NCBI GenBank assembly: GCA_947085045.1
Contig: CAMTUU010000004.1
Location: forward strand, 212,993 to 276,992
Length of the DNA stretch: 64,000 nucleotides
Source: Pseudolysinimonas_A sp947085045
GTDB taxonomy: Bacteria > Actinomycetota > Actinomycetes > Actinomycetales > Microbacteriaceae
Reading direction: 5' to 3'
The notes under the pieces are model-generated. The model did not search any database, had not been told where the DNA came from, and worked only from the letters and a program-made list of their open reading frames with translations. The position numbers and the translations under genes are program-made. Shown piece by piece: positions 16,180 to 25,658 of this stretch (its first letter is position 1; each line of letters starts with the position of its first letter).

Positions 16180-16185
16180 AGTCTA
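16180..16185 (-). promoter_or_regulatory. -10 box of the sdhCDAB operon
   Basis: TAGACT on the minus strand, predicted start of transcription near 16173, giving a leader of about 52 nt with a normal ribosome site before the sdhC GTG. No convincing -35. This contrasts with the leaderless genes elsewhere in the window. Confidence 0.5.
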
Positions 16186-16228
16186 GGCCGCCCCCGGGAT
16201 GGTCGCAGGGAAGGCGTGCCTAACCCGC

Positions 16229-17362
16229 CTAGGGTCGGGCGTCGGTCAACGCCCGCGCCGTGACGACCTGCCCGTAGAACTCCATCAGGTCGTCGCAGAT
16301 GGCCTCCCACGAGCGGCTCAGCACCCGACGGCGGCCGGCCTCGCCCATCCGCGCGCGCAGCTCGGGGGCGGCGACCAGTCCGTCGACCGCGGCGCGCAGG
16401 CCCGATTCGGTCGAGGGCTCGTAGAGGATGCCGTCCACCCCCGACTCGATCAGATCGATCGGGCCACCCGCCCGAGGTGCCACCACCGGGAGCCCGCTGG
16501 CATGGGCCTCCTGCAGCGTCTGCCCGAACGTCTCCTCCGTGCCGGTGTGCACGAAGACGTCGAAGGCGGCGTACGCGTTCGCGAGATCCTCGCCGCCGAG
16601 GGCGCCGAGGAAGGTCACCGGCATCCCGTCGAGGGCGCGGCGGACGGACGGCATCCCGGGGCCGTCGCCGACGATCGCGAGCCGCATGCCGGGGATGCCG
16701 CGCAGATCGATCAGGCGTTCCAGGCTCTTCTCGGGGGCGACCCGCCCGACGTAGCCGACCAGGGTCTCGCCGCACCCCGCGAGGCGGGCACGCAGGTCCC
16801 GGGCGCCCTCGCTGTCGCGCCGCCGCGGGTGGTAGCGCTCGAGGTCGACGCCGCGTCCCCAGCGGGCGAGGCGGGAGACGCCGGCCGCGCGCAGGTCGGC
16901 GAGGGCCGTCGTCGACGGGGCGAGGGTGAGATCCGCGCCCTCGTGGATCCAGCGGGTGAGCCGGGTCGCGAACGCGCTCGCGGCCGCCAGGCGGTTGCGC
17001 TTCGCGTAGCCCGAGACGTCGGTCTGGTAGATCGCGACACTCGGCACCCCGAGGCGGTTGGCGGCGGCGATCGCTTGCGCGCCGAGCAGGAACGGCGAGG
17101 CGACGTGCAGCACGTCGGGGCGGAAGTCGGCGATCAGCCCGCTCACCTGGGCGTTCGGCAGCCCGACCGGGAACTGGCGGTAGGCGACAGCCGGAACCTG
17201 ATGGACGCGGAATCCGGCGTAGTCGCGGGGGGAGCCGGCGGCCGGCACGACGACCATCGCCGTATGCCCGCGGGCGGCGAGATGTTCGAGCACCCGTACC
17301 ACCGAGGTCGTCACGCCGTTCACCGTCGGCAGGAAACTCTCGCTCACGACCGCGACCCTCAT
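16229..17362 (-). CDS. GT4 glycosyltransferase, probable alpha-mannosyltransferase
   Basis: 377 residues of the GT-B fold, family 4. N-terminus MRVAVVSESFLPTVNGVTTSV is typical of the PimB'/MgtA group of GDP-mannose-dependent transferases in Actinobacteria; the C-terminal donor site has GRVAPEKSLERL and the E-x7-E block HTGTEETFGQTLQEAHASG, followed by GGPIDLI. Likely acts at the inner membrane face on a lipid acceptor (phosphatidylinositol mannoside or glycolipid). ATG at 17362 lies 6 nt after -10 TACCGT (17369-17374): leaderless. It is divergent from a GDP-mannose pyrophosphorylase gene, which makes the mannose assignment more likely. Exact acceptor is unknown. Confidence 0.85.
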   Translation of the reverse strand: MRVAVVSESFLPTVNGVTTSVVRVLEHLAARGHTAMVVVPAAGSPRDYAGFRVHQVPAVAYRQFPVGLPNAQVSGLIADFRPDVLHVASPFLLGAQAIAAANRLGVPSVAIYQTDVSGYAKRNRLAAASAFATRLTRWIHEGADLTLAPSTTALADLRAAGVSRLARWGRGVDLERYHPRRRDSEGARDLRARLAGCGETLVGYVGRVAPEKSLERLIDLRGIPGMRLAIVGDGPGMPSVRRALDGMPVTFLGALGGEDLANAYAAFDVFVHTGTEETFGQTLQEAHASGLPVVAPRAGGPIDLIESGVDGILYEPSTESGLRAAVDGLVAAPELRARMGEAGRRRVLSRSWEAICDDLMEFYGQVVTARALTDARP

Positions 17363-17467
17363 GCGGCGACGGTACGGGTGGGTCGCGCGGCGCGAGGCGA
17401 CGACGGCGTGTCCGGGCGGTGTACGTCGGTTGAAGAGTCGCCTCCAGCCCGCGCGGTACCCTCGAGC

Positions 17468-18592
17468 ATGGCTGAACACCCGGGGGAACTCGACCGTTTC
17501 TACAGCGTCATCCCGGCCGGCGGGATCGGGTCGCGTCTCTGGCCGCTGTCGCGCGCCGACGCCCCGAAGTTCCTCCACGACCTCACCGGGTCCGGCACCA
17601 CGCTGCTGCGGGGCACCTGGGACCGGCTGGCCCCGCTGTCGGGAGACCAGCGCATCATGGTGGTGACCGGCCGCGCGCACCGCGCCGCCGTCGAGGAGCA
17701 GCTGCCCGAGCTCGCCGACGCCAACGTCGTGCTGGAGAGCGAGCCGAAGGACTCCTCGGCCGCGATCGGTCTGGCCGCCGCCATCCTGTGCCGTCGCGAG
17801 CCCGACGTCATCGTCGGTGCGTTCGCCGCCGACCACGTGATCTCCGACGTGCGCGCCTTCCGCCGGGCCATCGAGCAAGCCGTCGTCGTCGCCGACGCGG
17901 GGTTCATCACGACGATCGGCATCACCCCGACCGAGCCGGCAATCGGCTTCGGCTACATCCACTGCGGCGCGAAGCTCGGCATCCCCGGGGCGCCGACGGC
18001 ATTGCGCGTCGAGAGCTTCGTCGAGAAGCCCGACCTGAAGACGGCTCGAGGCTACGTCGAGGGCGGCGACCACCTGTGGAACGGCGGCATGTTCGTCTCC
18101 CGGGCCGACGTGCTGCTCGAGCAGATGCGCGAGACGCAGCCGGCGCTCGTCGCCGGACTCGAAGAGCTCGCCGGCGTCTGGGACGACGCGAAGGCCCGCG
18201 GACCGGCCGTCGACCGCATCTGGCCCGGGCTCACCAAGATCGCGATCGACTACTCCGTCGCCGAACCCGCCGCGCGCGCCGGCAAACTCGCCGTGATCCC
18301 GGGCGCCTTCGACTGGGACGACGTCGGCGACTTCGCGTCGATCGCGAAGCTGCACGCCGGCGGCCGCAAGAACGACCTCGCGATCCTCGGCGAGAACGCC
18401 CGCGTGCTCGCCGACGCCTCCAGCGGCATCGTGATCAGCCAGAGCGACCGGATCATCTCCCTCATCGGCGTGCGCGACATCGTCGTCATCGACACCCCCG
18501 ACGCCCTGCTCGTCACCACGACCGCGAACGCCCAGCGGGTGAAGGGCGTCGTGGACGCCCTCAAGCTCTCGGGCCGCTCCGAGGTGCTGTAG
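17468..18592 (+). CDS. manC: Mannose-1-phosphate guanylyltransferase
   Basis: 374 residues. Nucleotidyltransferase signature AGGIGSRLWPLSRADAPKF near the N-terminus, the FVEKPDL block (about residue 185) and NGGMFV. It makes GDP-mannose from mannose 1-phosphate and GTP. The C-terminal phosphomannose-isomerase domain of long ManC enzymes is absent, as is usual in Actinobacteria. ATG at 17468 is 5 nt from -10 TACCCT (17457-17462), so probably leaderless. Divergent from the mannosyltransferase gene, sharing a 105-bp control region. Confidence 0.92.
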   Translation: MAEHPGELDRFYSVIPAGGIGSRLWPLSRADAPKFLHDLTGSGTTLLRGTWDRLAPLSGDQRIMVVTGRAHRAAVEEQLPELADANVVLESEPKDSSAAIGLAAAILCRREPDVIVGAFAADHVISDVRAFRRAIEQAVVVADAGFITTIGITPTEPAIGFGYIHCGAKLGIPGAPTALRVESFVEKPDLKTARGYVEGGDHLWNGGMFVSRADVLLEQMRETQPALVAGLEELAGVWDDAKARGPAVDRIWPGLTKIAIDYSVAEPAARAGKLAVIPGAFDWDDVGDFASIAKLHAGGRKNDLAILGENARVLADASSGIVISQSDRIISLIGVRDIVVIDTPDALLVTTTANAQRVKGVVDALKLSGRSEVL

Positions 18593-18740
18593 CCGACGCC
18601 ACGGCGACGCGCCTCGATGACCCGGAGCCGCCCTAACGAAACCGTAACGAACGCCGCCGGGCCGTGCCGCGCCGGTCGAGTCGGGTGCCGGGACCGCTAG
18701 CGTCTGAGGCACCTCGTCGATCGCCCCCAAGGAGCCGACC

Positions 18741-19805
18741 ATGTCCCGTCCTCTCGCCCTCCGCGCCGGGATCGCCTCCGCGGTCGCCGTTCTCGTGCTC
18801 ACCGGCTGCGCCCCGGCTCCCGGGGCGCCGGACGGCTCCGGCGACGACGCGTTCTGCGCTCGGATGGTGACCAACTCCGGCGGCCTCGACGACCGCTCCT
18901 TCAACGACGCGAGCTGGAAGGGTCTGCAGGATGCGGAGGAGCAGTACGGCATCGGGGCCGAGGTGCTCGTCTCGACCGGCGAGACCGATCTCGAGCCGAA
19001 CCTCCAGCAGGCCGTCGACAGCGGCTGCGGCTTCGTGCTGACCGTCGGGTACGAACTCGCCGCCGCGACCGCCGACCAGGCGGCGGCGAACCCGGACATC
19101 GACTTCGCGATCGTCGATGAAGTCGTCGACGGGCCCAACGTGAAGTCGATCGTCTTCGACACGGCGCAGGCGGCGTTCCTCGCCGGCTACCTCGCGGCGG
19201 GCGTCACGCAGACGGGCGTGGTCGCCACATTCGGCGGCGGCAATCAGCCCCCGGTGACCCTGTTCATGGACGGCTTCGTCGACGGCGTCGCGAAGTACAA
19301 CGAGACGCACGGCACCGCGGTGACGGTTCTCGGCTGGAACAAGGAGACGCAGGACGGCCTCTTCACCGGAGACTTCGAGGACATCAACAAGGGCCTGGTG
19401 ACGACGACGAGCCTCATCGACCAGGGGGCGGACGTCATCCTGCCGGTGGCGGGTCAGGTCGGCGAGGGCGCCGCGAGCGCCGCGCTCGACTCGGGCAAGG
19501 CGCTCATCATCTGGGTCGACTCCGACGGCTACGAGACGCTGCCGGCGGAGTACCGCCCGGTCGTGCTCACCTCGGTGCTGAAGAACACCGGCGACGCCGT
19601 CGTCGAGATCGCGCGTTCCGCCCAGACGGGCGACTTCGACAACTCCCCCTACATCGGCACCCTCGACAATGGCGGGGTCGGCATCGCCCCCTTCTACGAT
19701 CTCGCCGGACGGGTGGACGCCGAACTCCAGGGAGAGATCGACCAGCTCCGCGCCGACATCATCTCGGGCGCCCTCGAGGTCACCAGCCCCAGCACGCCGC
19801 GCTGA
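18741..19805 (+). CDS. BMP/PnrA-like nucleoside-binding lipoprotein 1
   Basis: 354 residues. Signal peptide with lipobox ending LVLTGC (lipid on Cys 23), then the BMP-family body: MVTNSGGLDDRSFNDASW near the mature start, SIVFDTAQAAFLAGYLAA, and the C-terminal YIGTLDNGGVGIAPFYDL. BMP proteins related to PnrA bind purine and pyrimidine nucleosides for ABC uptake. A -10-like TAGCGT is at 18698-18703. A second paralogue follows (19986), and the transporter genes after that, so this is an alternative or accessory receptor for the same system. Confidence 0.9.
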   Translation: MSRPLALRAGIASAVAVLVLTGCAPAPGAPDGSGDDAFCARMVTNSGGLDDRSFNDASWKGLQDAEEQYGIGAEVLVSTGETDLEPNLQQAVDSGCGFVLTVGYELAAATADQAAANPDIDFAIVDEVVDGPNVKSIVFDTAQAAFLAGYLAAGVTQTGVVATFGGGNQPPVTLFMDGFVDGVAKYNETHGTAVTVLGWNKETQDGLFTGDFEDINKGLVTTTSLIDQGADVILPVAGQVGEGAASAALDSGKALIIWVDSDGYETLPAEYRPVVLTSVLKNTGDAVVEIARSAQTGDFDNSPYIGTLDNGGVGIAPFYDLAGRVDAELQGEIDQLRADIISGALEVTSPSTPR

Positions 19806-19985
19806 GCCGTTCGACGCGGCTTCTCACGGCCACCCGTTTGTGTCGCGAAGGTTACCGCTTCGTCGCGATCCTGTAACTCTTGACTGCGATGCACGCCCCG
19901 CGACGCCGGCGCCCGCGGGGTGGCGCTAGCGTTGCGTTCTAAGAATCCCGGCCTCACGCTGCCGGGACACATTTTGGAGGACACA

Positions 19986-21083
19986 GTGGGAATCACTCGC
20001 GGCCGCGCACTCGGCGGCATCGCACTCATCGGAGCGGGCGCCCTCGTGCTCGCCGGCTGCGCGGCAGCGCCCGACGAAACCGACGGTGGCGGCGCCGCAT
20101 CGGACTTCATCCCCTGCATGGTCTCGGACGCGGGCGGGTTCGATGACAACTCGTTCAACCAGCTCGGCTTCGAGGGCATCACCGCCGCCGCCGATGCGCT
20201 CGGCGTCGAGCCGGTCACCGTGGAATCGGCTTCGGAGGCGGACTACGCGCCGAACCTCGAGAGCCTCGTCAGCCAGGGCTGCAATCTGATCGTCTCGGTC
20301 GGCTTCGCGCTCTCGGCCGCGACGGTCGAGTCGGCGCTCGCGAACCCCGACGTCGAGTACGCCATCATCGACGACGCGGCCGACAACGACTTCAACGGCG
20401 AGACCGATGCGCCGAACATCAAGCCGATCCTCTTCGACACCGCCGACGCGGCGTTCCTCGCCGGCTACGCCGCCGCGAGCTACTCCACGAGCGGCATCGT
20501 CGCGACCTGGGGCGGTCTGCCGTTCCCGACCGTGAGCATCTTCTCGGACGGCTTCGCGCAGGGCGTCGCCTACTACAACGAGCAGAAGAGCGCTTCGGTG
20601 ACCGTGCTCGGTTACGACCCGGCGACGCCCGACACCTACACGGTGACCGGCGGCTTCGAGGCGAACGACGCTGCACGCCAGGTGGCGCAGAACTTCATCG
20701 ACCAGAACGCCGATGTGCTGCTGCCGGTCGGCGGTCCGATCTACCAGAGCGCGCTCGCCGCGATCCAGGACTCGGGTAAGGACATCGCGCTCCTCGGCGT
20801 CGACGCCGACCTGTTCGTCACCGACCCGACCACGGCCGACTACCTGCTGACCTCGATCCTCAAGCAGATCTCGGTCGCGACCCAGGCCGTCGTCGAGGAC
20901 GCCGGCAACGGCGAGTTCGACCCGACCCCGTACGTGGGCACCCTCGAGAACGACGGGGTCGGCATCGCGCCGTTCCACGACTTCGAGTCGAAGGTGTCGG
21001 CCGAGCTCCAGGGCGAGCTCGACGACATCAGCGCCCAGATCATCGCCGGCGACATCGTCGTCACGTCCTACCTGAAGGGCTGA
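19986..21083 (+). CDS. BMP/PnrA-like nucleoside-binding lipoprotein 2
   Basis: 365 residues from GTG at 19986, fixed by a strong GGAGGA ribosome site 6-7 nt upstream. Lipobox VLAGC (Cys 25). Same family blocks as the first paralogue: MVSDAGGFDDNSFNQLGFEG, PILFDTADAAFLAGYAAA, YVGTLENDGVGIAPFHDF. The two are related along their whole length but clearly diverged, an old tandem duplication. The -10 TAGCGT at 19927-19932 matches that of paralogue 1. It is separated from the ATPase gene by a hairpin at 21100-21137, which would allow more receptor than transporter mRNA. Confidence 0.92.
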   Translation: MGITRGRALGGIALIGAGALVLAGCAAAPDETDGGGAASDFIPCMVSDAGGFDDNSFNQLGFEGITAAADALGVEPVTVESASEADYAPNLESLVSQGCNLIVSVGFALSAATVESALANPDVEYAIIDDAADNDFNGETDAPNIKPILFDTADAAFLAGYAAASYSTSGIVATWGGLPFPTVSIFSDGFAQGVAYYNEQKSASVTVLGYDPATPDTYTVTGGFEANDAARQVAQNFIDQNADVLLPVGGPIYQSALAAIQDSGKDIALLGVDADLFVTDPTTADYLLTSILKQISVATQAVVEDAGNGEFDPTPYVGTLENDGVGIAPFHDFESKVSAELQGELDDISAQIIAGDIVVTSYLKG

Positions 21084-21099
21084 GTCCTCTCATCCTGAC

Positions 21100-21137
21100 C
21101 TCCGGGGAGGCCGGCCTCGCGGCCGGTCTCCCCGGAG
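21100..21137 (+). terminator. Hairpin between receptor and ATPase genes
   Basis: CTCCGGGGAGGCCGG pairs with CCGGTCTCCCCGGAG (15-bp arms, one mismatch, loop CCTCGCGG). It is followed by TCGTCTTCG rather than a clean T-run. It probably ends or attenuates the BMP2 transcript; the ATPase has its own -10 at 21161. Confidence 0.6.
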
Positions 21138-21173
21138 TCGTCTTCGCCCGATGCCCGCATTAGATTGGACCGC

Positions 21174-22691
21174 ATGAAGCTCGAACTCCGCGGCATCACC
21201 AAGCGGTTCGGCTCGCTGGTCGCCAACGATCGCATCGACCTCATCGTGGAGGCGGGCGAGATCCACGGTCTGCTCGGTGAGAACGGCGCCGGCAAATCGA
21301 CGCTGATGAACGTGCTCTACGGGCTGTACCAGGCCGACGACGGCGAGATCCTGCTCGACGACGTCGTGCAGCACTTCGCCGGGCCGGGCGACGCGATGGC
21401 CGCTGGCATCGGCATGGTGCACCAGCACTTCATGCTCATCCCGGTCTTCACCGTGGCCGAGAACGTGATGCTCGGCCACGAGCCGACCAGGTTCGGCGGA
21501 CGGCTCGACCTCGACGGAGCGCGCGCGCGGGTGCGCGAGATCGCCGCCCGCTTCGGCTTCGACATCGACCCCGACGCCCGCGTCGAGGACCTGCCCGTCG
21601 GGGTTCAGCAGCGGGTCGAGATCATCAAGGCGCTCTCCCGCGACGCGAAGGTGCTGGTCTTCGACGAGCCCACCGCGGTGCTCACCCCCCAGGAGACCGA
21701 CGAGCTGATGCAGATCATGCGCGGTCTCAAGGAGTCGGGCGCCGCGATCGTCTTCATCACCCACAAGTTGCGCGAGGTGCGCGAGGTCGCCGACAAGATC
21801 ACCGTGATCCGGCTCGGCAAGGTCGTCGGCGAGGCGCAGCCGACCGCGACGAACGCCGAACTCGCCTCGCTCATGGTCGGCCGCGCCGTCGATCTCACGG
21901 TCGACAAGGCTCCCGCGCGTCCCGGCGCGGCGGCCCTCGTCGTCGAGCACCTCTCGGTGGTCGACCCGCGGCGGCAGCTCGTGGTCAACGACGTGAGTTT
22001 CGAGGTGCGCGCGGGTGAGATCCTCGCGATCGCCGGAGTGCAGGGCAACGGCCAGACCGAGCTCACCGAGGCGTTGCTCGGCCTCCAGCCGCGGGTCACC
22101 GGCGTGATCCGGCTCGACGGACGCGACGTGACCGGCTCGTCGCCGCGACGGATGCTGGATGCCGGCATCGGGCTGGTGCCCGAAGACCGCAAGGAAGACG
22201 GGTTGATCGCCGAGTTCAGCATCGCCGAGAACCTGATGCTCGGCCGCGAAGGTCCGCCGTTCGTGCGCGCGGGCACCCTGCAGCTCGGCTATCTCGCCGA
22301 TTTCGCGCAGGAGAAGATCGGCGAGTTCGACATCCGCGCGCAGGGGATCGGCACCCATGTCGGCCGGCTCTCCGGCGGCAATCAGCAGAAGGTCGTGCTC
22401 GCCCGGGAGCTCAGCCGGGATCTGCGGCTGTTCGTCGCCGCGCAACCCACCCGCGGGCTCGATGTCGGCTCGATCGAGTTCGTGCACACCCGGATCGTCG
22501 CCGCCCGCGACGCCGGAGTGCCGGTCATCGTCGTCTCGACCGAGCTCGACGAGGTCGTCGCACTCGCCGACCGCATCGCGGTCATGTACCGGGGCGGGAT
22601 CGTCGGGATCGTCCCCGGTGACACGCCGCGCGATGTGCTCGGACTCATGATGGCGGGCGAGCGCGTCGGCATCCCGGAGGCCGCCGCGTGA
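21174..22691 (+). CDS. Nucleoside ABC transporter, double ATPase subunit
   Basis: 505 residues with two nucleotide-binding domains, as in the RbsA/PnrC-type sugar and nucleoside importers. First domain: Walker A GENGAGKST (about 38-46), signature-like VGVQQRVEI, Walker B VLVFDEPTAVLTP. Second domain: degenerate Walker A GVQGNGQTE, signature LSGGNQQKVVLAREL, degenerate Walker B LFVAAQPTRGLD. The ATG at 21174 (not the upstream TTG) is preferred because the -10 TAGATT (21161-21166) lies 7 nt before it: leaderless. Its last codons overlap the first permease gene. Powers uptake of whatever the BMP lipoproteins bind. Confidence 0.94.
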   Translation: MKLELRGITKRFGSLVANDRIDLIVEAGEIHGLLGENGAGKSTLMNVLYGLYQADDGEILLDDVVQHFAGPGDAMAAGIGMVHQHFMLIPVFTVAENVMLGHEPTRFGGRLDLDGARARVREIAARFGFDIDPDARVEDLPVGVQQRVEIIKALSRDAKVLVFDEPTAVLTPQETDELMQIMRGLKESGAAIVFITHKLREVREVADKITVIRLGKVVGEAQPTATNAELASLMVGRAVDLTVDKAPARPGAAALVVEHLSVVDPRRQLVVNDVSFEVRAGEILAIAGVQGNGQTELTEALLGLQPRVTGVIRLDGRDVTGSSPRRMLDAGIGLVPEDRKEDGLIAEFSIAENLMLGREGPPFVRAGTLQLGYLADFAQEKIGEFDIRAQGIGTHVGRLSGGNQQKVVLARELSRDLRLFVAAQPTRGLDVGSIEFVHTRIVAARDAGVPVIVVSTELDEVVALADRIAVMYRGGIVGIVPGDTPRDVLGLMMAGERVGIPEAAA

Positions 22692-23974
22692 GCGACGCGC
22701 AGCTGCCCGCGCAGGGCCCGACCCCGGCTCCGCTCGAGAAGGGCCAGGTGCCGGGCGCCCCGACCCCGCCCGCCCCGCGCGGAAGCCGGGTGCTCCGCGA
22801 GATCGTCGGGGGGAACGCGATGATCTCGGTGCTCGCCGTCGTGCTCGCGATGGTCATCGGCGCCATCCTGATCGCCGCGACGAGTGGCGACGTGCAGCAG
22901 GCGACGGGGTACTTCTTCTCCCGCCCCGGCGACACGTTCGCCGCGATCTGGGACTCGGTCGCGGGCGCGTACAGTTCGCTGTTCCAGGGTTCGATCTACA
23001 ACTTCCGCCGCCCGGGCTTCGCGGCGGGCATCCGGCCGTTCACCGAGACGCTCACCTTCGCGACTCCGCTGGTGCTCGCCGGGCTCGGCGTGGCGGTGGC
23101 CTTCCGCACCGGCATGTTCAACATCGGCGGACGCGGGCAGATGCTCGTCGCCGCCGGTGCCGCCGGATACGTCGGCTTCGCCTGGCCGCTGCCGCCCGGC
23201 ATCCACCTGATCGTCGCGCTCATCGCGGGCGTCGCGGCGGGGGCGCTCTGGGGCGGACTGGTCGGCTTCCTGAAGGCCCGCACCGGCGCGCACGAGGTGA
23301 TCCTCACGATCATGCTCAACTACGTCGCCTTCTACCTGATCTCGTACCTGCTGCGCGTGCCGGGCGCCCTGCAGGCGCCGGGATCGAGCAATCCGAAGTC
23401 AGCCGCGATGCTCGACACGGCCATCCTGCCGCCCCTCCTCGGACCGGGATTCAACCTCCGTCTCGGCTTCGTGCTCGCCGTGCTGGCGACCGTCTTCGTC
23501 TGGTACCTGCTGAACCGGTCGAATCTCGGGTTCCAGTTCCGGGCGGTGGGCGAGAGTCCGAGCGCCTCGCGGGTCGCCGGCATCGGGGTGGAGCGCATCT
23601 ACGTGTATGCGATGCTCATCTCCGGTGGCCTCGTCGGGCTCGCCGGAGCCAACCAGGTTCTCGGCACCGTCACCTCCGGATTCACCGCCGGCATCGACGC
23701 CGGCGTCGGGTTCGACGCGATCACGGTCGCGCTGCTCGGCCGTTCTCGCCCGCTCGGGGTGCTGCTGGCGGGCATCCTGTTCGGGGCGCTCAAGGCCGGC
23801 GGGTACTCGATGCAGGCCGCGGAGGGGATCCCGATCGACATCGTGCTCGTGGTGCAGTCGTTCATCGTGCTCTTCATCGCCGCGCCGCCCCTGGTGCGGG
23901 CGATCTTCCGGCTCCCGGTGCCGAGTCTGATGCGCGGTCCGGTCGGCGGCCGCAAGGCGGTGGTGACCAAATGA
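22688..23974 (+). CDS. Nucleoside ABC transporter permease 1
   Basis: 428 residues, branched-chain-type permease family (BPD_transp_2). A Pro-rich cytoplasmic N-terminus of about 40 residues, then eight to ten hydrophobic segments; the family block GMFNIGGRGQMLVAAG (about 140) and the EAA-like cytoplasmic loop with VGESPSASRVAGI (about 275) are visible. GTG start overlaps the ATPase stop (GTGA). Pairs with permease 2 to form the channel. Confidence 0.92.
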   Translation: MSDAQLPAQGPTPAPLEKGQVPGAPTPPAPRGSRVLREIVGGNAMISVLAVVLAMVIGAILIAATSGDVQQATGYFFSRPGDTFAAIWDSVAGAYSSLFQGSIYNFRRPGFAAGIRPFTETLTFATPLVLAGLGVAVAFRTGMFNIGGRGQMLVAAGAAGYVGFAWPLPPGIHLIVALIAGVAAGALWGGLVGFLKARTGAHEVILTIMLNYVAFYLISYLLRVPGALQAPGSSNPKSAAMLDTAILPPLLGPGFNLRLGFVLAVLATVFVWYLLNRSNLGFQFRAVGESPSASRVAGIGVERIYVYAMLISGGLVGLAGANQVLGTVTSGFTAGIDAGVGFDAITVALLGRSRPLGVLLAGILFGALKAGGYSMQAAEGIPIDIVLVVQSFIVLFIAAPPLVRAIFRLPVPSLMRGPVGGRKAVVTK

Positions 23975-25251
23975 CCGCGACCGTCCCCGTCGCCGGATCG
24001 ACGGCGCAACTCGAGACGGCGGTCGTCCGCAGCTTCAAGGCGCCGATCGCTCTCGGGATCTTCTCGCTCATCGCGTTCGTGCTGTTCGTGATCTTCCGCC
24101 GTGAGGGCATCACGACGTTCCGTCTCTCGCAGGACAGCGACGCCATCCAGTTGCCGGAGATCGCCGCCGACGTCGCGACGGTGAGCATCGTGGTGACGGT
24201 GCTGCTGGCCGCGATCACCGCGCTGTCGGTGGCGTTCGCGGTGCGCGCCCGCCGCACTCCGCTGTGGCTCGTCGCCGTGTTCGGGTTCCTGTTCATGGTG
24301 GTGTTCCTGACCTGGGCCGCGGCCGGCGCCGCTCTGCCGGTCGTCGGCCTCCTGGTCGGCACGGTGGGTCTCAGCGCGCCCCTCATCTACGGCGCTCTCG
24401 GCGGGGTGATCTCGGAGCGCGTCGGCGTCGTCAACGTCGCGATCGAGGGTCAGCTGCTCGCCGGCGCCTTCGCGTCGGCGGTCGTCGCGTCGGTGACCGG
24501 TCTGCCGCTGGTGGGCGTGGTCGCGGCCATGGTCGCCGGCGTGCTGGTCTCGTTCGTGCTCGCCGCGTTCTCGATCAAGTACCTCGTCGATCAGGTCATC
24601 GTCGGCGTGGTGCTCAACGTGCTGGTCACCGGACTCACCAGCTTCCTGTTCTCGAAGGTGCTGAGCGCCGACTCCGCGCTGCTCAACAGCCCGTCGCGCT
24701 TCCCGCGCATCCCGATCCCGATGCTGAGCGACATCCCGATCCTCGGCCCCGTGCTGTTCCGGCAGACGATCATCATCTACCTGATGTACATCGCGGTGTT
24801 CGCGGTGTGGTTCGCCCTGTTCCACACCCGCTGGGGGCTGCGCCTCCGTTCGGTCGGCGAGCATCCGCAGGCCGCCGACACGGTGGGCATCAACGTGGCA
24901 CGCACCCGATTCTGGAACGTCTCCCTCGCGGGGGCGATCGCGGGCCTCGGCGGCGCCTTCTTCACGCTCGGCTCGGTCGGCGCGTTCAACAAGGAGATGA
25001 CCGCCGGCGCGGGCTTCATCGCACTCGCCGCCGTGATCTTCGGCCGCTGGGATCCGATCCGCGCGACCCTCGCGGCGCTGCTGTTCGGCTTCGCGAGCAA
25101 CCTGCAGAGCGTGCTGAGCATCATCGGGTCGCCGGTGCCGAGCGAGTTCATGCTCATGCTGCCGTACGTGGTCACCATCTTCGCGGTCGCCGGGCTGGTC
25201 GGCCTGTCCCGGGGGCCCGCCGCGGCCGGCAAGCCGTACGTGAAGTCATGA
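23971..25251 (+). CDS. Nucleoside ABC transporter permease 2
   Basis: 426 residues, same superfamily as permease 1. About ten hydrophobic segments; conserved GVVNVAIEGQLLAGAF (about 155) and the coupling loop SVGEHPQAADTVGINVARTR (about 290). ATG overlaps the preceding stop (ATGA), and its own end overlaps the cdd start, so transport and cytidine deamination are translationally chained. Confidence 0.92.
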   Translation: MTATVPVAGSTAQLETAVVRSFKAPIALGIFSLIAFVLFVIFRREGITTFRLSQDSDAIQLPEIAADVATVSIVVTVLLAAITALSVAFAVRARRTPLWLVAVFGFLFMVVFLTWAAAGAALPVVGLLVGTVGLSAPLIYGALGGVISERVGVVNVAIEGQLLAGAFASAVVASVTGLPLVGVVAAMVAGVLVSFVLAAFSIKYLVDQVIVGVVLNVLVTGLTSFLFSKVLSADSALLNSPSRFPRIPIPMLSDIPILGPVLFRQTIIIYLMYIAVFAVWFALFHTRWGLRLRSVGEHPQAADTVGINVARTRFWNVSLAGAIAGLGGAFFTLGSVGAFNKEMTAGAGFIALAAVIFGRWDPIRATLAALLFGFASNLQSVLSIIGSPVPSEFMLMLPYVVTIFAVAGLVGLSRGPAAAGKPYVKS

Positions 25252-25658
25252 GCGCGCCCGACATCGACTGGGCCGCGCTGCGTGCGGCCGCGAACGAGGC
25301 GCTGGGCTGGTCGTATTCGCCGTACTCGAACTTCCCGGTGGGCGCTGCGGCGCTCGTCGACGACGGCCGGATCGTGCACGGCGCCAATGTCGAGAACGCG
25401 TCCTACGGCGTCGGGCTGTGCGCGGAGTGCGGTCTGGTGTCGAACCTCGCAGCGACCGGCGGCGGCAAGCTCGTCGCGTTCTCTTGCGTCGACGGGCACG
25501 GCAACGTGCTGATGCCGTGCGGCCGCTGCCGGCAGCTGCTCTACGAATTCTCGGCGCCGGGGATGCTGCTCGAGACGGTGTCGGGCATCAAGACGATCGA
25601 CGAGGTGCTGCCGGATGCCTTCGGCCCGCGCGAGCTGGAGGAGTACGCGGGTGGTTGA
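25248..25658 (+). CDS. cdd: Cytidine deaminase
   Basis: 136 residues, tetrameric-type length. The zinc site is plain: CAECGLVSNL (catalytic Glu) and PCGRCRQLLYEF; YSPYSNFPVGAA is the substrate-binding start. Converts cytidine and deoxycytidine to uridine forms. The CAEC motif differs from the more usual CAER. Start overlaps the permease stop (ATGA) and the thymidine phosphorylase start lies inside its last codons. Confidence 0.96.
   Translation: MSAPDIDWAALRAAANEALGWSYSPYSNFPVGAAALVDDGRIVHGANVENASYGVGLCAECGLVSNLAATGGGKLVAFSCVDGHGNVLMPCGRCRQLLYEFSAPGMLLETVSGIKTIDEVLPDAFGPRELEEYAGG

Noticed and set aside
17500..19162. A very long minus-strand open frame extending the mannosyltransferase upstream across manC and the first BMP gene
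   Set aside because: It is antisense to two strongly supported genes; its translation is Gly/Arg/Asp-rich without motifs. The conserved start MRVAVVSESFLPTVNG at 17362 and its -10 box fix the real start.
19880..19903. TTGACT as -35 of the second BMP gene
   Set aside because: No -10 hexamer at 16-19 bp; the TAGCGT box is 41 bp away, so they cannot pair.
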